This document shows, in pieces, positions 26,386 to 39,155 of a stretch of 64,000 bases of DNA. The notes below the pieces were generated by a model. That model made no database searches and had not been told where the DNA came from. It saw only the letters and a list, made by a program, of their open reading frames with translations. Location of the stretch: contig CM076651.1 of the NCBI GenBank assembly GCA_038496675.1, positions 3,652,371 to 3,716,370 of the forward strand, written 5' to 3'. The translations under genes and the position numbers were made by a program. The stretch is from Rachycentron canadum. Its lineage: Eukaryota; Chordata; Actinopteri; Carangiformes; Rachycentridae. The first letter of the stretch is position 1. Each line of letters starts with the position of its first letter.

Positions 26386-29300
26386 TCACAATAATCATCA
26401 TCTAGATAACTCTATACTTCTACTGGCCTACTTACACTAAATTTCAAAATAATATTGGAATAACTTATTTAAAGTCTTTATTTATATCCCACTCATTATC
26501 AGAGTCCATCAGTGGACAGTTATTTAGCCAATAAAAATGGCTTCATTGTTGGCTTAGAGTCTAACATATGGTCATTAACTGATGGATTTTTAAGACAATA
26601 TATAAAACTATCTTTGTCACCATTGCTGTAACCTGTTCTTTTTGTAAATAAATGATTTGTAACATTTGCACTTTTTGGAATTATTCATGAAGCAGGTCTA
26701 GCATTTAATAATGTGTTGATAGTTGATTGATGTATGTAAACTTGCCACCATAGGAACAGTGTTTACATAAGCTCAGAAAATTAGACACTTATATAATGCA
26801 AATAGTACATCAATACCTGATCTGCAGTGATGCTGGGGCAGTTTGAAGGTGTTTTTTTTTATTTTTTTTGTTCTTTGTTTCTTGACTTGGCTGGGGTGGC
26901 TCACACAGAGCTATGGCTCTTCTAGTTGCAGCTGCAAGTTAAAGGACTTACCAGCAGGGGGAAATGCAACACTTTTGTTAAACACGCGGCACTGTCATGT
27001 AATTTAAAGGGGCTGTGTGTGTGGGTGTTTGTAAATGTGTTATGCATTTTTAAGTGACTGTCTGTCTTTTAATCATTTTAACTTACAAACATTGGTTTTA
27101 CTACTTAAAAGATATTTAAATGATAAGTTCAGCTCACTTTTAAATGAGAAAAGCAATTGCTCTACCAGGGATTGTTGCCATTTTATTGGACAAATGGACA
27201 GTTTACATGGATGGTTTCAAATGTTAAAGCTTGTTATGAGGACATTTTGACTTGTCAAAGTCAAAAATTCACAGGTGTTAGGCGTTAATGTCAGAATTTC
27301 ATAAAAACGACAACACTGAGTTACAAGTCAGATGCTGACATGAAGGCTTTTCCCAACTTGCAATACTTAACATAGATAAAATAATGATGCATCGCACTGG
27401 GAGTAGTGAATGAGTGAACAAGGGGATAACGTCAGACACAGCAGAAGACCCTGAATCTGAAGCAGGTAAAATGAGTTCAACCTGTCAAAATGTGGCTGAC
27501 ATCCTTCAAGACAATCTAGTCATACATGGAAAGAAAAAAACATGACAGTGCAAGTGATAATAATTAAAAGGGACAGCACCAAATGTTGCAACAAAGTACA
27601 GTATTTTATTTTTTTATCCAAACTTGAGGTGTCAGTGTTCCTGGTGTCACACAGTTCAGTGATATGTAGCACTTTTTTCACGCACAGTCAACTCTGACTG
27701 TGATATTTCAGACTAAGTAACAGAGAGGAGCCTATGGACCAGATGCTGTGTAGAAGGAGTCAGGTGTTATGTGAACACCGGGCTGGCAGCATTTTATGTC
27801 AAGAAGTTGTTGAGTCTTGCTGAGTTTGCACCTCCTCCCCATCATCAGTCTTTCTCTGAAAGGGATCCCTCCTGTAACCTTCCAGATTGTGTTTTGCCAG
27901 AGAAAGGGGAGAAATGGGAAGAACATTCATATGGTAGGCACACAGGTCAGTTCACCTAAAATGAAGCCTTCTCCCACTTCCAAACAAAATTTAATACATT
28001 TGCATGAAAATTACCTGATTGATGGTTTACATTCCCTGATGCATAAAGATGTAAATGCATTCCTCTTACAGGAAATAACATATAATGCAGCCTTTGCCTT
28101 CCTCAAACATACAAAATAAAGCCATCAATGGTTTGTGTTGTTATTAATAATGTAAAATAAATAGGTGTAAGTTATTACATAACACCTTGTTTGTTGTTTG
28201 TACTGACCTTGAGACTAACCCTGCTTCCTAATCCGAGCCAGACAACAGTTCCTTCGCCTCTGTTTTAGAGGAAGGAACTGTAGGTTTGACAAATGATATA
28301 GGTAAACTACAGATTGCAGGTCATTAGACACAGACGAGGCCTTTCCGACGTCATCAGCTGCTTCACAATGCAAGCTTGGATTTGCTTGATGGTCTCCCTT
28401 TGTGGCCATCGAGGAAATGAAGGGAGACCTGGGGGCAGCTTTTACCGACCGGCCCTAAAGGCCTCTAAATTTCTCCCCTGAATCGTCGCGTGTGAGAAGA
28501 TTTCCTGTAGCTTGCTCACTGTCTGGAAGTAACCATATCCTCAAAGGGTTTCTGACACGCAACACCGGTATGAAAAAATATATTGCACCTGTTGCTTTGG
28601 GGAGAGGTTTCCATGGGTGGTTCTGTACGCTTTATCTTTGAGGATTTGAACAGATCAGGGGGATTTAAGGGGCTAAGAAGAGGAAGTGTTTGCGGCCGTT
28701 TTCTCAAATGGACTGGGGCCATGTGAATGCTCATTTACTTTTTTTGCCATTTGCTCTTGTATTACTCAGAGGTGACTTCACACATAAACTTGTGATGACT
28801 ACTTGATGTTTCATAAGATTTGGTGGGCTTGATCCTCTTAGCTCAGCATAGTTTCTCTCCTACAACATCAGAACAACAAAAATTTAAAGAAAACTAATGA
28901 ATTAATAATAATTAATAATAAAATTAATGAATCTAAAGCCTATTTTTGCTGTTATCATAATAAATATCACCGTGATTAATGACTGAAGAATATAAAACTG
29001 ATATAACCGATTGATATTGAAATAGATTTTATGAGCAGAAAGGTTCCAAAACGTTTAACTCTTTTCATGGTATTTTAGGCCCGTGAGGAGGCTGTGAGGC
29101 TCTAAACAGCATCAATTGGTGTATGACAGTCAGTGGTTATGATAACAAGATTTTTACAGTTAGAAGTAGGCTACTGAGGCTAACGCTAACCTTCACTGCA
29201 AAGGGACTCTGAAATTTAAAGCACTGATTAATGCTCAAGGAAAAAGAAAACATTTGGAGTTGTGTTGTGCACACCTCATTCACCTCATTCATCTGAGATT

Positions 29301-31014
29301 GTATTTATTTGTGTTAACAAATTGGTTTTAATCCACCCCTTTCTGAAAATCGATTTTTGAATCAAATTTAAAATGGTGTTTCCTACAGAGCATAACGTGG
29401 TCTTGTAATATGTCAGTATTTTATAGAACTGTACAAACTAAGACGATAAGATTACTAGACTCCTAGAGCTTATTAAAAGAGACAAATCTGCCAGTTGTTT
29501 AATATTCTACAAGCCTGCTGAGATAAGAGATAAACATTGATATATAGAGCTTTCCCCTCTGTCTTCTTATTACTGCTGGGTCTATAAAAGGATCCAATCA
29601 CGGAATAAAGCTACCAAAACATAAGCTGATTCTGGCTCTCCTGCAGAGTCTGTCTACATTTAAAATAACGCTGAAAAATGATCTCTGGTTAGCCAGCTCA
29701 CCCATTTGTTCCACTTGGGGAGGCATTAGAACCAAATCCTCTTGAAAGAGTTTAGTTTTAGCTGTTCGAGCCGATGAGGACTTCTCACAGCTTCCTATCC
29801 GGAATTCCCTCAGACCACTGGTGGCTACAGGCGTGTAATTTGTGCCAGATTTGCAATGCTGTATCCACCCTCTGACCTCACCACAGAGACACATTGTGCA
29901 TAAACCTTCATGTCTATGTAGCTTTGTCAGAGTATACATGTGGTATAGTAGCAATAGGTTGTATTTCACACAGCCTTCAAACTTGTAGTGGCTCTATTCG
30001 CTTAAACACTTATCTAGTTTCCTCAGTACAGTGAAATTTACATGGGTATGCCCTGCCAATCAGAGTGAACATATGCAACTTGACAGAGCTCCACTATGAA
30101 AGGAGCAGCTGAGTTTATAAAAGGTATTGTGCGTAGAATAATGTATTGTCTTGTCCTTCACCTCAACCTTGTCCTCCAAAAGCACTCTGCTGACTTCAGA
30201 AGATTCATGTTGGCAATATTTATTCAGAGAGGTGAAATATGGACTATATAAAGTCCATCTTGTATGTGAATTACAAGTTGGCAAGAGAGAAAAGAAAAAC
30301 TGATGATGAGTAAAATATTTTTGGCTCCCAAAGGGATATAAGAGTTTGGGAACTACTGAGCAGGACAAATCTGTCCTGTAAGAGAGTTGGGTGATGCCTC
30401 TACAAGTTAAATACATAGTCTCAATAGGGACCTGACACTTTAATAAGAACAAGTCTGTCACTAACAGGTGCTGTGTGTCTGTGTTCACACATAGATCTGG
30501 AGAAAAATGAATTTAGCAGATAAAGCCTAATTATTTAACTATGTCTCAAACATGGTGCGACAGTTTGAATCTGAAGCAAAATCTGTGATGAATGTTGATG
30601 TTCCCATTAACTTATGTTTACCCTGAACTTTATCCCAACACAGTCACAGCCTTAACCCCGACCATTTATCTCTGCAACACCCGAACATAAGCTACTCTAA
30701 GTACTGCCAGAAACACTATTCAAAGGCGAGACAGACCTCCCAAATCCCATGAAAAGACTAAAACCAACAGTGACTTAGTCCCCTCTGTCAATACTTTCTG
30801 ATTTTGCCAGCCAGTTCATGGCTCTCAGCCTTAATCCAATTTGTTTATATTGAAGATATGAATACTTAAAACAGGGTCACAGTTTTGTGATTTCAATTTC
30901 TAAAGGAGCTACTAAACAACCAAGCACTGTAGATTTTAGTGAAGATTACTGAAATGGGAGTAAATAGTGTAAATGACTATTTTCAGATGCAGAATTAATG
31001 TAGAGTATTTAAGA

Positions 31015-31486
<472 letters not shown>

Positions 31487-32099
31487 AATGGGATCCACTC
31501 AAAATAAGACATAGAGCCTGTGTTCACTGTAATAAAGGAACATGTCACCATAGCTGTCATCCAAATAGCTTTTGGATGACAATGGAGCTATAAAGAATAT
31601 ATAAAAAATATCTGTGGAGTCACACACACTTGTTAGCTGGGTCCTAATTTGGTGGTTTTCATCTTTTTTGACAATAAGAAAAATATAGAATAGCACCAGA
31701 ATTGACCAGACGTAAAGGGCAGCATTAACTGGCTTTCTTGACGTGTATGCAAATGTTGCCAGCAGCAGAGGAGGATGGTGCAGAGCCAGAGTCACCATTG
31801 CTCTTTGTTATTGTGCACTAAAGAACAACAGCCCATTAATGAGTGAAACAGTGGCTGGTTAATCGCTCTTGAACAGTGCTGAAGAAAGGTAGATGAGCAG
31901 CTAAGTGACCGCTGCCCAACAGAATTAAACAGCCTCAGTCTGGTCGGCTGTGCACTTGAATGCATATTTTAATGTGCTGAGGAAAACTGATAATGTCGTA
32001 CCTCAGCCACACATGTGTGAAATATTATTTTCAATAATGCAGTTAATTAGAAAAGACAAAACATTTTACTAAGCATCTGTATCTCTCAACATTTAAATG

Positions 32100-32430
32100 G
32101 TAAATCACGAGACATTCAAAAGTCAGGGGACCACAACAGTCGTTTGGGTTCATCCTCTGGGCACCATGAATGTCTGCAGAAACATTTGTGCCAATGCATC
32201 CAGTAACTGTTGGATTTAAACCAACTGGTGGCTCAAGAGAAAAAGTCTGAACATCGGCCAATGTTATTTCAATATCAAATAGAAATGTCAACCTTGTGGT
32301 GGCATTAAAAGAAAAGTCAGGGACTCACCAAATCCATGTGTTTTCATTCTCTGGAGACAATGAACATCTGCACAAAATTTCACAACAGTCCATCTCGTAA
32401 AGTGCTGGACCAACAGACTAAAATATCCAT
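32100..32430. repeat. Two tandem diverged copies of a dispersed repeat
   Basis: Copy 1, about 32122-32215, reads AAAGTCAGGGGACCACAACA then TTCATCCTCTGGGCACCATG and AATGTCTGC. Copy 2, about 32310-32415, reads AAAGTCAGGGACTCACCAAA then TTCATTCTCTGGAGACAATG and AACATCTGC. This matches a teleost interspersed repeat whose consensus I recall as AAAGTCAGGGGATCACCAAA with TTCATCCTCTGGGAACCATG. Confidence 0.65.
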
Positions 32431-32510
32431 AGAATGACAATATATCAAACAGCTTAGACATAGAAAACCATTTCTCGCTCTGTGGCTCCGACAGGGGCAC
32501 AGTTCTCAGA

Positions 32511-32546
32511 GATTTACATTTGGAAGATGCTTTTATCCAAAGCAGG
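32511..32546. repeat. Short fish repeat core
   Basis: TTACATTTGGAAGATGCTTT then TATCCAAAGCA matches a very common fish interspersed core (CATTTAGCAGACGCTTTTAT then CCAAAGCGAC). Only about 35 bp remain. Confidence 0.55.
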
Positions 32547-32730
32547 GATGACACTGAAGATCTGTGAAGCACATCAACACAGACCACGGTGGGTGGCAAA
32601 CCCAACATGATGTCACCTCATCACTACGGATAAATGGATCAATGGATGGCAAAACAATGTTTTACACTTCCACGAAATGAAAGTTGTTCTAAGAAGCCTT
32701 CAACTTCGTCTGTTGTTCCAAGTCAACATG

Positions 32731-32741
32731 CTCTCTCTCTG

Positions 32742-32774
<33 letters not shown>

Positions 32775-32786
32775 GACACACACACC
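32731..32786. repeat. Compound (CT)n(CA)n microsatellite
   Basis: About 30 bp of CT is followed directly by about 25 bp of CA. Confidence 0.95.
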
Positions 32787-34748
32787 TGGTAAATGTAATT
32801 AACCATAGAGGAACAGATACAGTACCAGAGAGTGTGTGAGACTAAATCTGACCTATGGCTATGTCATTTGTTGGCTGACAGTTCAGGGGGGAGGTTTTTG
32901 TTATTACTGGATTATCAGATATCATAACAAATTAAAATGAGTTAGTGTTTCATAGCTCATAGTGTTTTTAATTAAATTGTATGAAGTTGAATCTCTGGAG
33001 AGACTCCCTTATTTTAGCTAATTGAAATATTCACACAGCCTTTGGCTCTGCAGATTCCTGTGTTTGGTTCACGTCCTTTGTAAGACCTCTGTGCTCCTTC
33101 AGCAGACAGTTTTGGTGTCTGATGTCTGACTGTTGATGCAGCTGAGGCAAACTGAAGTGGCTGGAGACTTGTGTGTCTGCTGATGTGGTTTTGAGGGACT
33201 AAATCACCCATTTGCCACCGCTTTGTTTTCTTGAACTCAGGGCAATGAGCAAATGAATCCCTGCCATTCCAGGATCATCTGGTCAATGTTTATTTACTCA
33301 CACTTAACTTTCTCCTGCTGCCTGACCTGTGATCCTCAGTATGAGCCAAAAGCTGCATTTAATGCGGGGACATGACAGTGGGATTATACAATTTCGGATA
33401 CTGTATTAACTCTATCCTGACACAAGGTCAAGCATTAAGTCAGGCTTCCTGAAAAAGATATGCAAATTAAAGAACTTCTTACATTTGACTTGGCCATTTC
33501 CAATGGAAATTTGAGAGCTGGAGAGTCAAAGAGAATTTACATACACATCTACTGCACAGGTCCTGCAAATGCCTGCTCAATTATCTTTAGATGTTGAGCA
33601 AGCTTAAGTTTTATGGACAAATTTGGTCTCGACCATATTGGTGTGGTTTACCAGCCAACAAAAACAAACCTCAGCGGGTGGCAGCACCATAAACATGTCA
33701 GACTAACACAAGACAGTAAACTGTAAAATAGCTGGAGAGCAATCTTTACTCCCTAAATGCCGCTAAAAAGGCTCTGTATAATCTGCATATATCTGAATTT
33801 CACAAGTTTTTTAATCAACCTCAGACACTTCATTTAACACAAGTGGGGAGTTCCCTGCATCCTGTACATACAGTCAGCGGTAAAAAACACATTTACGCCA
33901 GTGCTGCACTTACATTTATTTTAGCTGTATTAGTATTTCTATTTTATGCTACATTGTTCTGTCTCAGTACATCTCAATGGTAAATATTATTATACATTCT
34001 CATATAGATTATGCTTTTACAGATACATTCAGTAGATCTTAAACACAATCTAAATCTGTCTTAGTTACTTTGCTTTACAAAATAAATGATTGGTTTAAGC
34101 TAAACTAACCACATTGTGTAAAGTAGTAAAAACTTAGGTCAGACTTGTCCAGCTACAACAGCAATTGGGTATTTACATATGAATACATGGGTAATAATAA
34201 CAATATGTCATATAATATAGCTTTCTGGGAGCTCTAGTTTTACTTATTTCTATACCAAGCTACTGCTAACACCTGTTTACTAAAGTCAGATTATGAATAA
34301 AAGATCATTATTAAGAATAAAGAATAAGAATAAATAATTTTTCTCATTTCTTTTGGTAAAGAATCTGTATAAACAGGTATAAATCCCTGCTACACTGTAT
34401 CTTGCTTTACTTATGTTCGCAAAACTTTCTATTTTTCTTTTCCTTTTCTTTTCTTTTTCTTTCTTTTTTTTTTTTTTTAAATCAAATAGAATCTGCAATA
34501 AAGAAATAAAAACATGCCAAAATTTCTGGTGGTCACACCAAGTCTGTGGCTTCCAACGATCACAATAGAATCACTTTATCCTATAATGCATTCGTGTAAT
34601 ATACATATAAATACATCTTTGCTTTGATTTGACTTGTGATTTATAACAGTTGCTCATGTTTACAGTGAGCTGTTGTTTGTGTTTAGTCTTTTCAGTTGTT
34701 GAGCGGCTACTGTAACTCAGTGAGCTGCTGGCAGCTCCTCCCATCCAG

Positions 34749-34755
34749 CTATAAG
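34749..34755 (+). promoter_or_regulatory. tcf15: TATA-like box of tcf15
   Basis: CTATAAGAGCC lies 200 bp before the ATG, just downstream of a GC-richer block with CAGCTG-like E-boxes (GAGCTGCTGGCAGCTCC). Transcription would start near 34780. Confidence 0.55.
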
Positions 34756-34949
34756 AGCCCAGCTGACCAGGTAGTCAGGCCAGTGAAAGCTGACTTATGA
34801 AAACACGGTCAGCGTATGGAAAACCTCTTTTTTTCGCAGGTGGTTTTACGCAGACTTTGGTTCCATATTGAGATGTAGGAGAAGTCCCTGGGTTTGTTTA
34901 GGGGGACTAAACCTATCAGAGGACCTGGACCTGGAAGTGGTGACTTTTA

Positions 34950-35975
34950 ATGATGACTTTTGCCATGCTGCGGCCTGTGGCGACGCACTTGATCTATTCA
35001 GACTTCGCTCTCATGTCCGAGGACGAGGACAACCGCAGCGAAAGCGACGGCAGCTCGGAGCAAAGTTACTGTGACTCCAGCGAGAAGCGCAGGAGGATCT
35101 CGCGTAAACTGGAAGGAGACACCGCGGTGGTCATGAAACAGAGGAGCGCCGCTAACGCCAGGGAGAGAGGCAGGACCCAGAGTGTCAACACCGCCTTCAC
35201 GGCCCTGCGGACTCTCATACCGACCGAGCCGGTGGATAGGAAGCTCTCCAAGATCGAAACTCTTCGCCTGGCGTCAAGCTACATTTCCCATCTGGCCAAC
35301 GTGCTTCTCATTGGGGACGGCTGCGTCGACGGACAGCCGTGCCTCGGCGCCGTCCATGTGCAAGGGGAGAGCGGGGCGAAGCAGCCGCGGACCATCTGCA
35401 CCTTCTGCTTGAGCAACCAGAGAAAAGGGGTAAAATGCTGTTTAATATCTCCCAGATCCAACGGCCTCAAAGGCAGCGGCTGTGTTGAAGTTATCACAGA
35501 CAGTTATAGAGGCCCATCAGCTCTGAGCCCAGGCACGATCGTGTTTTACAAGAGGTTTGTGTGATGCAGCATCTGCTGATCTATTAAACTTCATGTACCA
35601 GTCGCTTTAACTGGAAAAGTGCGCGCGTAAAAGTGCTTTTTACGCACTGCACATGTCTGTAAGTTCAGACAGTCACATACAGATGGTTGTATCTTCACTG
35701 TGCTGCAAAAGACGACCTGAAAGACAAGATAGTTTTCAGTCTTCTCTTGCGTGTAGACATTAATGTGACGCTAAATAGCGAGGTTTTAAATGCGCTGTTC
35801 ATTTGCAGAAAATGAAGCATGTCTTTATTTCTCTGGAGGAGAAGACAGAGAGTCGATGTGCAGTTAAACGCTGTTGAAGTTTTGTATGACTGAGACGTTT
35901 CTTTCTCTGCAGATAAAGGATGGAAAAGACTGTTTAAAAATGAGAGGGCTGGGTCCACTGCGGATGAGACGCTGA
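34950..35975 (+). CDS. tcf15: TCF15/paraxis bHLH transcription factor
   Basis: Two coding exons, 34950-35429 and 35913-35975, join in phase 0 (AAAGGG|gtaaaa; ctctgcag|ATAAAG) to give 180 aa. Two ATGs abut; by comparison with family starts (MxFAxLRPV) the second, at 34953, may be the one used. The acidic block SEDEDNRSESD lies at about 23-33. The bHLH is at about 64-116, with basic region RSAANARERGRTQSVN and helix 2 KLSKIETLRLASSYISHL. A C-terminal signature ICTFCLSNQRKG follows at 149-160. The 20-residue second exon ends CLKMRGLGPLRMRR, matching the human TCF15 tail (CLKVRGVAPLRGPRR), which settles the splice. TCF15 pairs with E-proteins and controls somite epithelialisation. Scleraxis is the closest alternative, but the start, ANVLLIGD and the tail favour tcf15. 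Open frame continuing past 35429 is intron. Confidence 0.95.
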
Positions 35976-36049
35976 CTGAAGACCAGTGACTGATCAGCAA
36001 CCTGAAAATAATCCAAAGACTTTCTCAGGGAAGAGTCAAAGCTGGTGTT

Positions 36050-36051
<2 letters not shown>

Positions 36052-36102
<51 letters not shown>
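36052..36102. repeat. (CA)n microsatellite in the tcf15 3' UTR
   Basis: About 50 bp of CA, 77 bp after the tcf15 stop codon, so it is probably transcribed. Confidence 0.95.
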
Positions 36103-36103
<1 letters not shown>

Positions 36104-36276
36104 GTAAATGTACACATGCTGGATCAAATGATGGAGGAAAAAGAGAGAAAAGACTATTTATACTTGACTGAGAAATTTAAGCATAAGCCTTTCAAAGATG
36201 CAGTGCATTTGTTTGAAACTTATGAGTTTTGGTCCTTTTTTTCTGTTTTTTTTTTTTTTTCTTTGCAGAAGTTTTA

Positions 36277-36302
36277 AATAAAATATATTTTATCAAAATA
36301 AA
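36277..36302 (+). terminator. tcf15: Polyadenylation signals of tcf15
   Basis: Two AATAAA hexamers at 36277-36282 and 36297-36302 are followed by a T-rich stretch (GTGGTTTTTTTTCC). This implies a 3' UTR of about 340 nt. Confidence 0.65.
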
Positions 36303-38989
36303 AGTGGTTTTTTTTCCCCGCTGATTGCTGTTTATATAACATCAGATTTGTTATATAGCATAAAGCACCACACATGTGATATAAACAAAGCTGTCAAACA
36401 GAATGAAGTTGCTCTTGTTGTGGTAGTGACTGGGACACCAACGTAGAAGTGCACGCCGAGAAATGTAGGTTAGAAATAAGAGAAAATGTTTATTTCCTTG
36501 ATGAAAAATCTTTTAAGACATTTTCTATTTCAGGCTGAGTTGGCATTTGAGAGGAGATTATAAAAGCAAGCAGCAGAAAATGTCTGTTTCAACTCAAACA
36601 CTGACATTTCCATTTAGAAACTTAAAGTTTCTTTGTTTGACATCCAAAAGTTCAGTGAAGGTACAGCTCCACTGAGCAAACATATATTCGGCCAATCACC
36701 AATTTAGGGGAATATAATGTCAAATTTTTTTTGTCTTTATAGGAAGATGTCACACCCACACACACCCACACACACATTTCCATTGTTTCCAGCAATGTTG
36801 CCAAGACGTTGTTTATGAAGCCTGTAGAGCCACAGCAAAGGTTCAGGGTTTCTGGTGTCACTGCCTGCTGTATTTTCTTTCTCCAAATCTCACGATTGGT
36901 GTTTTTTGAAGTCTGTTATCGATTAGTCACGGCGGCAAATAGTAGTCCACACTCCGCTGGGAGCCCCCAACACAGCTGTTGGTATGTCAGGGGGATAAAT
37001 CACTGCTGTTGGCCCAATAGACAGGGAGAGATGGGGTGAGAGGTCAGAGGTCGCGGTGGAGCACAGAAGTGAAAGCATTTTGACTTGCAATCTTAGCAAG
37101 GCTCATTCTCTTACTGCCATTATCATTTTCAACATGACAGATAACGATTATTCTATTTATTGATAAGATTGTGAAGTTTTTTGTTATATTTTCTTGTAAC
37201 ATGGTCCCTTTTGCGCAAAGCCAAATCAGAATGCTTGCACTGGAAAATATGTCATAACTGCTGAAGAATCAGGCTGCTGAGCAAACGCAGCCCAGTCTCT
37301 GTAGACCTCTCTCTGTCTTCTCCAGTCTGAAAAAGTCACTGGAGTGATCGGTCTAACAGGCATATTGGAGCTCAGCTACACAAGACAGCTGAGCCTGAGT
37401 TCCTGTCTGGCATTGCTTTGAATCAGACCACAAACTTAGTCCTCAAAATGACAGAGGAGGGCTCCCTGGTGACATGGGAGGCTGTATGGAAAGATTTTAA
37501 GGCAGTAAAAGGTGTATGCTGGGGGTCTGAGCACACACACCTCCCCCCCCTGCCCTGTCAGACTAATTGGAATTTGCTGTGCTAAGTTCTCCATGCTCGG
37601 GGCCCGGGCCTCCCCAAATGGCTCCCCGAGGCTCCCCTCGGCAGGAAGATGTCACGGAGGCACAGGAAGGGAAAACAACGCCCAGCCGACCTCTCCGAGG
37701 AACTCTCTGTGCGGCGGGCTTTGGGTCAGTGCCAGTCTTGACATCATCCGGCGCTGGGACCCAGATGTACAGCTCTCTGGTGGTACTCCTCAGAGCGAGA
37801 GAACCAAATAGTGAGTATTCAACAAAATCGGAAGGAGAGTTTTTCCTCCCCCCCAAGATGAGAGGTAACAAATTGATGGCAGAGAGCATCAGGGGAGATG
37901 TGGGGGGGGGTGTTGGGGGGGGCGGAGGGAGCAAAGGCAGCAAATAAGGTCAGAGAGGATCTGTTTAACATGTCTGACAGGCGAGGATCCACCTGGGGAC
38001 CACTGCAGAGGTTTACTGCTTCACTTTGGTGAGTTTTTCCTCTTCCGCGGACACTCGCATCTCTTAATCCCACCAGAGGTTCTGAGCAGGAAGAAATTCA
38101 GCGGAGATGAAATGAGGCTAAACTACAGTTCCACCTCCTCCTGCCAGGTTTGTGACCTGAGGTGAAAAATGACCTTGATTGTCTGTGCTCTATTGTTTTG
38201 TGAAAGATGAAAAAACACAAGAACAACAGCAGCAAACACTTGTTACTTCTCTTTATTTTCTATTTCTGCAATATTTCCTTGTCATGTCTTTGATGGATGA
38301 ATTCACCTTGTATCAAAGAGGGATGATGTTTTGCTTCTGTCCTGCACAGTAAAAATCACTGGGTTAAAAATTAAGGTCACTATACAACCCACACATCACC
38401 GACTTACCACTTTCTGGTACAAATTGATTGTTTTGACCCAGTGTTAGTGTTGTATTTTTTTCATATTACTGTTGGGTTATTTACTCAAGAGAACTCAGGT
38501 CAAGTTTCCTCTAAACCTGTATTATTAAATGCAACAAACAATGTGGTAAAAGGTCAACATGGCAAAGGACACACATATTATGAATGATAATATAGTGATA
38601 TATATTTTTAATAAGAGCTGGAGTAGCTTGGTTAAATAACCAAATGGTAATATTGAGGAAAAATAACAATATAACACTGGGACAAATCCAGTGTTGCAAG
38701 ATTGGACTGACAAAAAGTAACGAATAAGAACTGGAATGTATTATAAAAAAAAAACAAAAAAAAAACTTTCTGCTCTTATGAACTGAGATGACTTTTGGTT
38801 TGACGTCATCGGTTGTCGGTCAGTGAATGTCAAGCTGAACTCAGTGCCCTGTTGGTCTCAATCACACTGTTCGGATGAAGGAGGGGCAGGATCATGGGAA
38901 TATAGCCTAACTTTTAATTGGTGGAAATGGTAGAAAAGTAGATCGAATTATTACAAAAAGTAAAGCAAAATTTCATTTTCAATATAGCT

Positions 38990-39155
38990 CATTTTTATCT
39001 GTATAAGCACCAACTCATAATATAAATTATATCAAGGCACTTTACAGGGCAGAGTCAAGACCTTACATTATTATATAGAGAAACCAAACAGTTCCCACAA
39101 AGAGCAAGCACTTGGTGACGGTGGGGAGGAAAAACTCCTTTTGACTCCTTTTGAT
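38990..39155. repeat. Dispersed fish repeat fragment
   Basis: The order CAAGGCACTTTACAG, GACCTTACATTA, GAGCAAGCACTTGGTGACGG, TGGGGAGGAAAAACTCC matches an interspersed sequence seen widely in teleost introns and intergenic DNA. Class is not assigned. Confidence 0.6.

Larger units (their letters stand above)
31487..34740. other. Intergenic DNA upstream of tcf15
   Basis: No coding exon. Dispersed repeat pieces lie at 32100-32550 and a CT/CA microsatellite at 32731-32786. The remainder is AT-rich, with nothing recognisable. Confidence 0.55.

Noticed and set aside
29598..29969. A 123-codon frame on the - strand
   Set aside because: No domain and no splice support. The + strand shows weak SLSTFK...LK wording reminiscent of fish LINE 3' ends, too weak to call.
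35182..35412. Frames overlapping tcf15 exon 1 on both strands
   Set aside because: They are shadows of the GC-rich bHLH exon.
37510..37960. GC-rich patch with overlapping frames on both strands (126 codons each)
   Set aside because: Frames are open on both strands because GC-rich DNA has few stops. The proteins look like Pro/Gly-rich noise.
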